Shown piece after piece: positions 16,459 to 26,068 of a stretch of DNA of 64,000 nt. The notes below the pieces were generated by a model. The model searched no databases, was not told the origin of the DNA, and saw only the letters and a list, made by a program, of their open reading frames with translations. Position 1 is the first letter of the stretch, and the number at the start of each line of letters is the position of its first letter. This DNA is from Deltaproteobacteria bacterium (GTDB lineage: Bacteria; Desulfobacterota; Deferrisomatia; Deferrisomatales; JACRMM01). The DNA is taken from assembly GCA_016214985.1 (NCBI GenBank), contig JACRMM010000015.1:108824-172823 (forward strand), given 5' to 3'. Both the position numbers and the translations under genes were made by a program.

Positions 16459-17054
16459 AGGTCAAGCCCGTCCTCGGCGACTGGGAGATCCCGAACATCG
16501 CCTACATCGGCTCGCTGGAGCGGCGCGACTTCGCCGAGATGCCGGTACCCGGCAAGGTGGGGAGCGTCTTCCAGGACCTCTCGAGCGCTCCCACCCGGGT
16601 CGTCATCGCCGGCAGCCTCTTCGGCGACGACAAGCGCGACGAGGTGCTCGAGGCCGTGCGGACGAAGTTCCGGGCCGGCGAACCTGTGACCTTCGTGGCC
16701 GACATCGTCACCGCCACGGAGGTGCAGTACGTGGTGATCGAGGAGCTCCGGTTCGAGGAGAGCGCCGAGGTGCCGGATCAGACGGCCTATCAGATCGTCG
16801 TGCGCGAGAGCCCGCCGCCCCCGCCGCCCCCGAACCCTCTGGCCGGCCTCGACGCGGGCTTGCTGGACCAGGCCGGGAGCTTCCTCGACTCGGTGGCCGG
16901 CGCGCTCGCCGCCATCGACGGGCTGGGAAGCATCCCCGATTTCGGCAACCCGGTGCCGCCGCTCACGAGCTCGCTCGACCAGGTCGAGGGCGCGGCCTCC
17001 GGCCTCACCAGCGCCGTGCAGACCCTGCGCGGGCTCTTCGGGATCGGGGAGTAG
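16455..17054 (+). CDS. Hub/tube adaptor-like protein
   Basis: The 199-residue protein has an N-terminal domain (about 1-125) that reads like the DNA-circulation/gp43-type adaptor fold of contractile phages: LGDWEIPNIAYIGSLERRDF, MPVPGKVGSVFQDLSSAPTR, VVIAGSLFGDDKRDEVLEAV, VTFVADIVTATEVQYVVIEE. A proline run (SPPPPPPPNP) and a helical tail follow. In phages such proteins sit where tube meets hub; eCIS use a LysM-type adaptor in this position, and no LysM motif is seen here. Assignment is by pattern and gene order. Confidence 0.55.
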   Translation: MKVKPVLGDWEIPNIAYIGSLERRDFAEMPVPGKVGSVFQDLSSAPTRVVIAGSLFGDDKRDEVLEAVRTKFRAGEPVTFVADIVTATEVQYVVIEELRFEESAEVPDQTAYQIVVRESPPPPPPPNPLAGLDAGLLDQAGSFLDSVAGALAAIDGLGSIPDFGNPVPPLTSSLDQVEGAASGLTSAVQTLRGLFGIGE

Positions 17055-17058
17055 CGCC

Positions 17059-20000
17059 ATGCCGAGCCTCGTCGAGACCCTCACGAGCCTCGCCCTCGAC
17101 CCTTCGGTCGTCGAGGCCCTGGTCGGCGGCTTCTCCGGCCTCTCGGGCCGGGCCTCGGGGCTGCCCACCGAGGGACTCGGCCAGCTCACCTCGGCCGCGG
17201 CCCGGTTGTCGCTCCCCGACCCCCAGGCCCTGGCCGGCCGCGGCGGAGCGGCCCTGGCCGAACTCGTGTCCGGGGGCCTGCGCTCCCCCGACGCGCTGTG
17301 GTCGGCCCTGACCGATCCCCTGGGGGGGCTGGAGCAGTCCCTGGGCCAGGGCCTCCGCTCTGCCCTGGGAGGCAGCTTCGAGGGGCTCCGGCGGGCGGCC
17401 GACGCGCTCCCGGCGGACCCCCAGGCGCTCCTCGGGCCCTTGGCCGAGCCCCTTCGGCAGGTCGTCGCGACGCTCGGCGAGACCCCCGAGCTCCAGCGGG
17501 TGCAGGAGCTCGCCACCCAGATCGAGTCGCTTCGCAGCCGCCTCGCGTCGGCGCCCGCCGAACTGGCGGCCCTGGTTCAGGAGCAGCTCCAGGCGGCCCT
17601 GGACGAGGCCACGGCCCTGGTGCGGCCCGAGCTCCAGCACCTGGAGCGGCTGCTCGACGGTCTGGCGCAGCGGATCGACCCCGCGGGGCTTCGCACCCGG
17701 CTGGAGGCCGCGTTGTTTCGCCTCGTACCCGAGGCGGGAACGCCCCTGGCCGAGGCCGTCGCGACCCTCGACCTCGCGTCCCTCGACGCGGTCCTTGCGG
17801 TCGATGCCGAGGTGCGGGCGGCGCGGGTGCTGGTGGAGGACCTGGGGCGCGACGCCGCCGAACGACTGGAGGGTGCAGGGGTGGCCCTGGGCGCCTTCCG
17901 GCCCGAGGCCTGGATCCAACGCCTGACCTCGGCGGCGGCCCTGGCGGCGACGAGCACCGTGACCGACGCGGCCGAGGCCTTCGGCCGCTGGCGCGACGGC
18001 CTGAGCACGGTGCGCGAGGCCCTGGCGGGGTTCTCGCCGGACGCGCTCCTGGCTCCGGTGCGGGAGCAGGTGGCGGCCGTGGGGTCGACGCTCCAGGGCG
18101 TCGACCTGGGGGCCGCGGGCTTGGCCGTGTCCGAGGCGGTGGCCGCGGCCCAGGGTCTCGTGGGCACGATCCAGGACGCCCAGCTCGACGTGCTGGCCGG
18201 GCTTCGCGACGCGGCGGCCTCGATCTCGGGGGCCGTCGACGCCGTAGACCTGGGTCAGGTGGTGGGCGGGTTCGAGAATGCGCTGTCCGCCCTGGACCCC
18301 ACCCTCGCCGAGGTGCAGTCGGCGGTCGACTCGGTGGCCTCGGCCGCCGAGGGGGCGATCGCGAGCCTCACGACCGAGCTCCAGACCCTGCGCACGAACC
18401 TCACCGACCCGGCGGGCAGCTTCCGCCAGCCGCTGGAGGACTTCCTCACGTCGATCCGCGACGCGATCCCCGACGGCATCCCCGCTGCGCTGGAGGAGGC
18501 GGGCCAGACCGTGGCCGACGCCGTCTCGGGCCTCGACGGCATCGCGCTCGACCCGGTGTTCGACGCCGTGGTGGGCGAGCTCGAGGACATGCGCTCGGAG
18601 CTCCAGGGGGTCGACGCCGGGTCCCTCGGGCCGCTCCTCCAGGCTGCCCTGGCCGCGGCCCTGGCCGTGTTCGAGTCCTTCGACTTCCAGGGCGAGGTGG
18701 AGGAGTTCCTGGTGGAGAAGTTCGACGAGGCCGTGGCCGCGGCCACCGAGCCCGTAATCGCGCTCCTCCAGGAGCAGGTGGACGGCGTCTTCGGGTTTCT
18801 GCGGGAGCACGACCCGGCGCTTCTCTTCGAGACCCTGGGCCTCCTCGACGCCTACGATGAGATGGTGGCCGCGCTGGCGAGCTTCCGCCCCTCGGAGGTT
18901 CTCACGCCGGCCCTGGCCGAGGTGCGCTCCGCCGCCGACCGGCTCGAGGGCTTCACTCCGGCGCGGCTGCTCGAGCCCATCGCCGGGCCGCTCGATCAAG
19001 TCCGGCGGTTTGTGGACGGCCTCTCGCTCGCCCCGCTCTTCGGCCGCCTCCAGGAGACCCTGGGCCGCGTGACCGGGCTCCTGGCCGAGCTCGACGTACG
19101 CCCTACCATCGACCGCCTGGCCGCGGTCGTGGATCGCCTGCGGCAGTCGCTCGAGGGGCTCCTCACCGTGGAGGGGCTCCTGGAGTTCCTGCGGCCCATC
19201 CACCAAGCGGCCCTCGACGCCGTCGATGCGCTGGACCCGGCCCGGCTCCTGGCGCCCGTCACGGGCTTTCGCCAGACGTTGCTCGACGCGATCGACGCTG
19301 CGGACACGACCTCCCTGACCGGCGCCTTCCAGGCCGTGGCCGGGGCGGTCGACCGCTATGCCCTGCCCGCGCTTCGCACCGACCTGGGCTCCCGCGTCGG
19401 GTCCCTCGCCTCGGGCCTCGACGGCCTCGACCTGCGCGGCGGCCTGCGGCAGCTCCAGGACGCGCAGCGCGACCTACGCCACGCCCTGGAGGCCCGGGGC
19501 GTGCAGCCCGACGCCGAGGCCGAGGCGGGTCGCCAGCGGCTGCTTCACTCGATCGAGGCCCTGGACCCGTTGGCCCCCTTCGCCCGAGCGCTCGACGGGC
19601 TGCGCACGGTCCAGGCCGGTGTGACCTCGCTGGGCCAGACCCTCGACGCGGCGCTCGCCGACGGCGACGGCGCCCTGGGCACGGTGTTCGACACCCTCTC
19701 CGGCCGGCTGCAGGATCTGGCCCTGGGCCTCGGGCAGGGGACGACGGACCTGAAGCAAGCACTGCGCGGCGTCGTCGAGCGGGGCTACGAGGCCCTGGGG
19801 GTGTCCGACGTGGAGGGCCTCTTCGCCGAGCTCCGGCAGGCGGTGGAGTCCTTCGGTCCCGATCGCGTCGAGGCGGCTCTGCACGAGTGCCTGGCCCCGG
19901 TGCGGGCGTTCCTCGAGGGGCTGCCGGACCCGGCGGCGCTCCTGGGCGACGCGGCCGACTCCTTCGACGAGCTCGTGGCCGCCGTGGACCCGGGGCTCTC

Positions 20001-20436
20001 CCAGTTCCTCGACCAGGTGAGGGATGACGTGGAGCCGGTGCTCGACGCGGTGGCGGCCAAGGTGCAGAGCCTCGACCCGGCGGCGCTCCTGGCGCCCCTG
20101 GAGGAGCGGTACGGCCGCCTCCTGGACGTGAAGGACAGTCTCCTCCAGACGCTACAGGACCTCCTCACGGTGCTCGACGCCCCGTACGGCGAGATCGAGG
20201 CCCTGGCGGAGGAGCTCAACCCGGCGACGGTGTTGGTGGCGCCGCTGAACGAGACGTACCAGCAGATCCTCGACAAGCTCGGGGAGATCGACATCCGCCT
20301 CGTGTTCCAACCGGTCATCGACGCGGTCAAGGGCCTCCGGGACCAGCTCGTGGAGGGCATCGACCGCACCTCCGACGCCTTCGAGGCGTTCCTCGGCGCC
20401 GCCCCGTCGTCCGCGGGCGCGGGCGCGTCGCTGTAG
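17059..20436 (+). CDS. Probable tape measure protein
   Basis: The protein has 1125 residues and is almost wholly helical and alanine/leucine/aspartate-rich. It contains repeated units of the form DPxxLLxPhxxxhxxL, for example FSPDALLAPVREQVAAV, FTPARLLEPIAGPLDQV, LDPARLLAPVTGFRQTL and LDPAALLAPLEERYGRL. No enzymatic motif is visible. Long helical proteins between tube and hub act as tape measures that set tube length at about 0.15 nm per residue, predicting a tube near 170 nm if the whole chain is extended. It has no obvious transmembrane segment, unlike many phage tape measures, which could mean that it does not form a membrane channel. Confidence 0.7.
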   Translation: MPSLVETLTSLALDPSVVEALVGGFSGLSGRASGLPTEGLGQLTSAAARLSLPDPQALAGRGGAALAELVSGGLRSPDALWSALTDPLGGLEQSLGQGLRSALGGSFEGLRRAADALPADPQALLGPLAEPLRQVVATLGETPELQRVQELATQIESLRSRLASAPAELAALVQEQLQAALDEATALVRPELQHLERLLDGLAQRIDPAGLRTRLEAALFRLVPEAGTPLAEAVATLDLASLDAVLAVDAEVRAARVLVEDLGRDAAERLEGAGVALGAFRPEAWIQRLTSAAALAATSTVTDAAEAFGRWRDGLSTVREALAGFSPDALLAPVREQVAAVGSTLQGVDLGAAGLAVSEAVAAAQGLVGTIQDAQLDVLAGLRDAAASISGAVDAVDLGQVVGGFENALSALDPTLAEVQSAVDSVASAAEGAIASLTTELQTLRTNLTDPAGSFRQPLEDFLTSIRDAIPDGIPAALEEAGQTVADAVSGLDGIALDPVFDAVVGELEDMRSELQGVDAGSLGPLLQAALAAALAVFESFDFQGEVEEFLVEKFDEAVAAATEPVIALLQEQVDGVFGFLREHDPALLFETLGLLDAYDEMVAALASFRPSEVLTPALAEVRSAADRLEGFTPARLLEPIAGPLDQVRRFVDGLSLAPLFGRLQETLGRVTGLLAELDVRPTIDRLAAVVDRLRQSLEGLLTVEGLLEFLRPIHQAALDAVDALDPARLLAPVTGFRQTLLDAIDAADTTSLTGAFQAVAGAVDRYALPALRTDLGSRVGSLASGLDGLDLRGGLRQLQDAQRDLRHALEARGVQPDAEAEAGRQRLLHSIEALDPLAPFARALDGLRTVQAGVTSLGQTLDAALADGDGALGTVFDTLSGRLQDLALGLGQGTTDLKQALRGVVERGYEALGVSDVEGLFAELRQAVESFGPDRVEAALHECLAPVRAFLEGLPDPAALLGDAADSFDELVAAVDPGLSQFLDQVRDDVEPVLDAVAAKVQSLDPAALLAPLEERYGRLLDVKDSLLQTLQDLLTVLDAPYGEIEALAEELNPATVLVAPLNETYQQILDKLGEIDIRLVFQPVIDAVKGLRDQLVEGIDRTSDAFEAFLGAAPSSAGAGASL

Positions 20437-20448
20437 GGGGAAGGGAAG

Positions 20449-23400
20449 ATGCAGAAAGTCTTCGTTTACGTAGACAGTGCCGACGACGCCGGCCAGCGGG
20501 CCGTGACCGACCGAGTGACCGAGGTCCTGGCGGTCTACGGGCTGAGGCTCCTCGCACGCGCCACGAAGCCGCAGCTCAGGGCGGTCGAGAAGGCCGGCTA
20601 CCGCGTCGAGGTCGCCGAGGGCCTCGACCGGGTGGCCCTGTCCGGCGCCGTGGTCGACGGGAGATCGGCCAGGAGAGCCAAGGCTCCGGCGGCGCGCCGG
20701 GCGCGGGCCGGGGAGGAGCCGGTCCCGTGGGTCGTGCAGTTCGTGGGACCGCCGTTGCCGGAGTGGGTGGAGGCACTGCGGGGCGCGGGTGCGGAGGTGC
20801 TCGGCCCGGTCCCGCCAGCGGCGGTCTTCGTCCGGATGACGGCGACCCAGGGGGCCGCCGTCTCGTCCCAGCCGTCGGTCGAGTGGGCGGTGCCCTACGA
20901 GGCCGCCCACAAGGTGCACCCGGACGTGACCGCGCGCGTCGCGGCGCCGGCGCCGCGACGCGCCGGGACGAGGGCTCCTGCGCCCCCGGTCGCCCTCGTG
21001 GCGACCCTCTTCGACGCCGGGGCGCGCGAGGGAGTCGTCCGTCGTGTCGTCGAGCTCGGCGGTGAAGTCCTGCAGGCCTCCGGCGCGTCGGTACGGTGCT
21101 CGGTGCCGCCGTCGGCGGTCCAGGAACTGGCCGGGATGCCGGAGGTGGCGCGGGTGAGCCCCGATTACCCGACCGCCCTGTGCCTCCAGGTGGCCCGTGG
21201 CATCACGGGGGCGCAGCAGGCGTTCGACCTACACGGCCTCGACGGCGAGGGCGAAATCGTGGCCGTGGCGGACACCGGGCTCGACACGGGCGTCGACGAC
21301 CCCACCCTCCACGTCGACTTCTGGCAGGCCACCGGCGCGGCCCACGGGCGGGTCGTGAGGGGGTTCGCGCCCGAGCAGGTTGACCCCAGCCTCCTGCCGG
21401 CCCAGGTGCGCGGCGCCTGGAGCGACCCGGACGGCCATGGCACGCACGTAGCCGGCATCGCCGTCGGCAACGGGCGGGCCACGGCCGATCGCGGCCAGGC
21501 CGGGGTCGCGCGGCGAGCGCGCGTGGTGATGCAGTCGCTCCTGGCGGCGGACGGGACCCTGGCCGGGATCCCTCCCGACCTCAACGACCTCTTCGGGCAG
21601 GCCTATGCCGAGGGGGCCCGGGTCCACAACAACTCCTGGGCGACCACGGCCGGGTTCGCGCAGTACGGCACGAACACCCGGGCGCACCAACTCGACCAGT
21701 TCGTCTGGACCCATCCAGACATGGTCGTCGTGTTCGCCGCCGACAACTCGTCCACCGACGGGCCCCGGGGCGCCGGGCCGCCCGCTCCACCGGTCGATGT
21801 CTTGCCCGGCGCGGCGGACGGCGTGGCGGACTTCGCCAGCGTGAGCACCGAGGGCACGGCGAGAAACGCCGTCACCGTGGGCGGCTCCGAAAACCAACGC
21901 GTCGGGATCTGGGCACCCAGCCCCGACACCACGTGGGCAGGAACCTGGGGCAGCGGCAACGGCACCTTCGGCACGCCGCCGCTCAGCACGGACCCCGTGG
22001 CCGACAACCCCGAGCACGTCATGGCCATCTCGGGCCGGGGGCCGACGGTGATCGTGCCTCCGATGGGCGGCACTCCGCAGGGGGACCGCATCAAGCCCGA
22101 CGTGGTGGCTCCCGGCTCGAGCATCCTGTCCGCGCGGTCGAGCGTTGTCCCGGGCCCTCCCGGCGCGTTCTGGGGGAACGCGCCGCCGGCCAACTACGTT
22201 TACAAGGGCGGCACCAGCATGGCGGCGCCCCACGTCACCGGCTTGTGCGCCGTGATCCGCCAGTACCTGCGCCGGGCCCTGGGACACTCCGACCCCAACC
22301 ACGCGAACCTGCGGCGCCGACGCCCGAGCGCCGCGCTGGTGAAGGCGCTGCTCGTGCACGGCGCCCGCCCGATCGCGGGCCAGAATGCGGCGAACGCGGG
22401 CACCGTGCCCGGCAACCACCAGGGTTGGGGCCGGGTGGACCTGCGTCGCACGCTGTTCCCGAACCCGGTGGCTGCGCGGATCGAAGCCACCGACAGTGCT
22501 TGGCTTCCGCGCCGGACGGTCTTCGTGGACAGCCCGGACCGGACCCTCAACGGCCTGCCGGTCGCGAACCCGGCCAGCCGCGTGCGCCAGAGCGTGCGGG
22601 TCACCGTGGCAGACCCCTCGGTGCCCCTGCGGGCCACGCTGGTGTGGACCGACTACCCCGGCGCCGTGGCCGGCAACACGGGCACGCTGGTGAACCAGCT
22701 CTCGCTGCGGGTCGTGCGCCAGAGCGACGGGGCGGCCTTCCCCTTCGCCCTGCCCGCCGGCCTTCAGCCCGCGCCGGCGGCCATCGCCGCGGCCATGACG
22801 GCCAACGCGAACAACGTGCAGCAGGTGGACGTCTCGGGCGCCAGCCTCACCGCCGGTGAGTACGTCGTCGAGGTCCAGGCCGTGAGCATCGGTTCCGTCG
22901 CCGTGGACCCGACCGCCGAACAGGATTTCGCCCTCGTGATCTCGGGCGCTCTGAGCCACTCGGACCACCGAAACCCGGGCACTCTGGCGGCCCTGCCGGA
23001 TCTCGCGTTCGTGGACTTCGCCCCCACCTCGGGCGGCGCGGCGCGTCACGACGGCCTCGCACCCTCGCCCGAGCGTCCGGCGAACGACGACGGCTCCCCG
23101 GACCTGTGGCTCGCCCGCGAGGCGAACCCGGCCGAGACCTCGCGCATCGACCACGCCGAGGCGGGCACGCCCTGCTACGTGTACGCGCGGGTGAGAAACC
23201 TGGGCTTCGCCCCGGCCGCAGGGGCCGAGGTGACCGTCTCCTGGGCCGACCCGGCCGGCCCCCTGGCGTGGCCCGGCGACTGGAGCGCCGAGGGGTTCCG
23301 GGTCGAGGGCGTCACGGGCAACCGCCGCACCGTCGACGTGCCGGCACGAACCAAGGCCGGCGGGAACTGGAACGACGGCGCCACGGTCGTAGGGCCCTTC

Positions 23401-26058
23401 GAGTGGGACCCGCCCCGGGGTCGGGAGCGGGTGGCGCTGCTGGTGCGCGCGACCCACCCCTACGACCCGGTGGCCCGCGAGGGCGACCTGCGGTGGGACA
23501 ACAACCTCACCCGGCGCGACGTCGCCGTCCAGGACAACACCACCCAGGTGCAGGGCGAGCCCAGCGGCTGGGACCGCTTCCTCTTCTGGCTCATCAGCGG
23601 CTTCGGCTCGCCCCGCGACATCGAGGCCCGGCTGCTGGTCTCCTACCAGGACCTGCGCGACGGGCAGGTGAAGCCCGTGGCCGCCGGGGTCACGGTGGAA
23701 GTGTGGGACTACGACCCGGTCACGGCCGACGACCGCCTGGCCGAGGGCCGCACGGCCGCCTCCACGGGCCCCGACGGCCGGCCGGCGAGCGCGGTGCACC
23801 TGACCTTCTCGACGACCGAGTCGGGGGAGCGGGGGCCCGACCTCTACGTGAAGGTGCTTCGGCCCGCGGGCGCCGAGTTCGAGGAGTTCCTGGCCGCGAG
23901 CTTCTTCGCCGGGGGCGCCCGGGAGTGGGTGTCGCGCGAGATCGCCGGGGCCGACGGGGGCTTCTACCGGGAGGACTTCGACGGCGACCGCTTCGGGCTC
24001 GACGGCTCGGTGGGGGTGGTGCTCCGGCCCGCCGGGCTGCGCGTCAACGCCGTCTTCGAGAGCTTCGACGCCGCCCTCGGCGAGTTCCGGCCGTTCCCGC
24101 AGGGCATCCCCGTGCAGCTCAGGGACGCCAACCCCGACGCCTCGCCCGCGCTCCTCGCGACGGCCGTCACGGGCGAGAGCGGCGCGATCGCGGCGGTCGT
24201 GCCCCGGCGCGCGGGGTACAACCCGAGCCTCTACTTCCGGATCGAAAAGGACCCCGCCAACGAGTGGTTCGCCTTCGTCTGGTACTTCACCTCCGAAGAC
24301 CGCTGGGACTCCCGCGAGAAGCAGGCGGAGGTCGTGGCCGCGGGGGGCGGCGTGACGGCGCGGGAGGGGATCTTCCGGAACTGGGCCCAGGACATGCTGG
24401 TGGCCGCCGGCGAGCGGCTTCGCTTCCGGCTCGAGTCGCCGGGCATCCAGGTGCACCTTCGCTTCCAGTACTTCGACCGCGAGGCCGGGACCCAGACGGA
24501 TCTGCCGGCCGGCACCGAGGTGGAGCTCTGGGAGGACGGGGCCGCCGGCCGGTCGCTCGTTACGGCCGCGGTGGGCAGTGGCGGGCGCCTCGAGGCCACC
24601 GTGCCCAAGGGCGGGCGCGACCGCCTCGACCTCTTCGCCCGGGTGCTCATGCGCCGGCGTCTCTCGGCAGCTGCCGGCGACCCGCTCGGGCCCGCGGCCC
24701 AGGTGCGCAAGGCAGGAAATCTCGTGCACTGGGACACCCGGGGCAACACGGCTGTGGGCGGCGCCTCAGGCACCTTCACCGGCGCTGAGACCGCGGTGGG
24801 CACCGCCGCGGCCCCGCTCTTGTTCCAGATCGGCACCGGCCCCGCCGACGCGAACGACGAGCACGCGGCGCCCTTCGTCCTGAAGGTGCTGGGGGACGTC
24901 CACGATTGGCTGCGCACGCGCAGCGGCGGGCAGTGGACCGGCGGGCTGGGCGTCACGGCCGAGCTCGTGGCGACCGGCGCCGCCAACGGCAGCACCTTCG
25001 ATGCCACCGACACGATCCGCTTCAACACGGCCCACGGGGGCGCCAACCCGGACCACTGGAGTCGGGCGGTCATCAGCCACCACATGGGCCACCTGGCGTT
25101 CGAGCGCTTCTTCCTCTTCCCGGGGCGGTCCGCTCCCACGGTGCCCAACCACCACGGCTACGACCCGGCGGCCGAGCAGCCGAGCCAGCAGCGGCGAGTG
25201 CTCGCCGAGGGGTGGGCCGACTACGTGGCCAGCAGCCACCGGGCGCCCCCCGCGCGCCCCGATGCCACGGCGAACCAGACGGGATGGCGGGGCACGGACA
25301 ACAACGGTGCGAACAGCTCGGGCGAGATCGTGCCCGTGGCCGTGGCGAACGCCTTGTGGCGGCTGGACCAGGACGTGGTCGGCCGGGATACCACGGGCAT
25401 CGCCGATCCGTTGAACCAGCGGCGCTTTCAGACCCTGCTCTGGCGCGCTTTCGGCTCCCTGCCGGCGCCTGAAGCGCGCCAGACGCCCTTCGAGCTCTAC
25501 CGGGCCATCCAGGCGACGCCGCTGGCGGCCGACGCGCTCATCGCGCCGCACGACGCGGCTTTTGTGCGCCAGGAGGTGCGGCGCGTCTTCGAGGCCAACG
25601 GGCTTGTTTTTGCCCGGGGCAAGATCGAGGGCGTGAATCGGGTGACGGCCCAGAACCTGGCGGGTCCCAACCCCGTGTCCGAGACCTGGCGGGTGCGGGC
25701 GGCGCCCGCCGACCGGGCCCGGCTCAACGTGGCGGCCCTGGGCCGGGTCGCGGCCTACCGCGTCCAGGCGAGGGTGGCGGGGCAGCCGGCCTTTGTGGAC
25801 CTCGACCCGGTGGTGGAGGTCACCCGGCCCGATCAGAAGGCCGAGGTCGTGGTCAACGTGACCCAGGCGCGGCAGTCGGGGGTGCTCGCGTCCGCGGGCG
25901 CCTGCGACCTCCGGGTGCTCGCCCGCGACGAGTTCGGCGCCTGGGACACCTTCGCCGACGATTTCACGGGCAACGCGGCGGCCGCTGTGACGACGAACGA
26001 CCAGTGGCAGCGAGATCGCCTCGGCAGCGTGCGCGCCGGCCCGGGAAACGTGCCGTGA
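20449..26058 (+). CDS. Giant subtilase fused to a degenerate metallopeptidase
   Basis: This 1869-residue protein has several parts. (1) Two propeptide-like repeats (about 90-160 and 180-250: WVVQFVGPPLPEWVEALRGA and VALVATLFDAGAREGVVRRV). (2) A KP-43-like subtilisin domain with D275 (AVADTGLDTG), H330 (DGHGTHVAGI), oxyanion N433 (AADNSS) and S590 (GGTSMAAPHVTG), so it is probably active. (3) A beta-sandwich region and a CARDB-like domain (about 850-1010). (4) Three transthyretin-like repeats starting near 1061, 1199 and 1334. (5) A zincin-like domain with SHHMGH (1543-1548) and EGWADY (from E1587), in which the catalytic Glu of HExxH is His. No secretion signal is seen. It sits between tape measure and hub, so it is either cargo or a particle-associated protease; the propeptides may keep it inactive until delivery. 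Confidence 0.85.
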   Translation: MQKVFVYVDSADDAGQRAVTDRVTEVLAVYGLRLLARATKPQLRAVEKAGYRVEVAEGLDRVALSGAVVDGRSARRAKAPAARRARAGEEPVPWVVQFVGPPLPEWVEALRGAGAEVLGPVPPAAVFVRMTATQGAAVSSQPSVEWAVPYEAAHKVHPDVTARVAAPAPRRAGTRAPAPPVALVATLFDAGAREGVVRRVVELGGEVLQASGASVRCSVPPSAVQELAGMPEVARVSPDYPTALCLQVARGITGAQQAFDLHGLDGEGEIVAVADTGLDTGVDDPTLHVDFWQATGAAHGRVVRGFAPEQVDPSLLPAQVRGAWSDPDGHGTHVAGIAVGNGRATADRGQAGVARRARVVMQSLLAADGTLAGIPPDLNDLFGQAYAEGARVHNNSWATTAGFAQYGTNTRAHQLDQFVWTHPDMVVVFAADNSSTDGPRGAGPPAPPVDVLPGAADGVADFASVSTEGTARNAVTVGGSENQRVGIWAPSPDTTWAGTWGSGNGTFGTPPLSTDPVADNPEHVMAISGRGPTVIVPPMGGTPQGDRIKPDVVAPGSSILSARSSVVPGPPGAFWGNAPPANYVYKGGTSMAAPHVTGLCAVIRQYLRRALGHSDPNHANLRRRRPSAALVKALLVHGARPIAGQNAANAGTVPGNHQGWGRVDLRRTLFPNPVAARIEATDSAWLPRRTVFVDSPDRTLNGLPVANPASRVRQSVRVTVADPSVPLRATLVWTDYPGAVAGNTGTLVNQLSLRVVRQSDGAAFPFALPAGLQPAPAAIAAAMTANANNVQQVDVSGASLTAGEYVVEVQAVSIGSVAVDPTAEQDFALVISGALSHSDHRNPGTLAALPDLAFVDFAPTSGGAARHDGLAPSPERPANDDGSPDLWLAREANPAETSRIDHAEAGTPCYVYARVRNLGFAPAAGAEVTVSWADPAGPLAWPGDWSAEGFRVEGVTGNRRTVDVPARTKAGGNWNDGATVVGPFEWDPPRGRERVALLVRATHPYDPVAREGDLRWDNNLTRRDVAVQDNTTQVQGEPSGWDRFLFWLISGFGSPRDIEARLLVSYQDLRDGQVKPVAAGVTVEVWDYDPVTADDRLAEGRTAASTGPDGRPASAVHLTFSTTESGERGPDLYVKVLRPAGAEFEEFLAASFFAGGAREWVSREIAGADGGFYREDFDGDRFGLDGSVGVVLRPAGLRVNAVFESFDAALGEFRPFPQGIPVQLRDANPDASPALLATAVTGESGAIAAVVPRRAGYNPSLYFRIEKDPANEWFAFVWYFTSEDRWDSREKQAEVVAAGGGVTAREGIFRNWAQDMLVAAGERLRFRLESPGIQVHLRFQYFDREAGTQTDLPAGTEVELWEDGAAGRSLVTAAVGSGGRLEATVPKGGRDRLDLFARVLMRRRLSAAAGDPLGPAAQVRKAGNLVHWDTRGNTAVGGASGTFTGAETAVGTAAAPLLFQIGTGPADANDEHAAPFVLKVLGDVHDWLRTRSGGQWTGGLGVTAELVATGAANGSTFDATDTIRFNTAHGGANPDHWSRAVISHHMGHLAFERFFLFPGRSAPTVPNHHGYDPAAEQPSQQRRVLAEGWADYVASSHRAPPARPDATANQTGWRGTDNNGANSSGEIVPVAVANALWRLDQDVVGRDTTGIADPLNQRRFQTLLWRAFGSLPAPEARQTPFELYRAIQATPLAADALIAPHDAAFVRQEVRRVFEANGLVFARGKIEGVNRVTAQNLAGPNPVSETWRVRAAPADRARLNVAALGRVAAYRVQARVAGQPAFVDLDPVVEVTRPDQKAEVVVNVTQARQSGVLASAGACDLRVLARDEFGAWDTFADDFTGNAAAAVTTNDQWQRDRLGSVRAGPGNVP

Positions 26059-26068
26059 AGAGGACGCC

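Noticed and set aside
17005..19206. Long open frame on the minus strand opposite the tape measure gene
   Set aside because: High GC content leaves opposite frames open; the plus-strand frame has the repeated helical pattern and a start with proper spacing, whereas the minus frame is compositionally biased without family resemblance.
21229..24729. Open frame of over 1100 codons opposite the subtilase gene
   Set aside because: The plus strand encodes clear subtilase motifs throughout; the minus frame is an artefact of GC-rich codon use.
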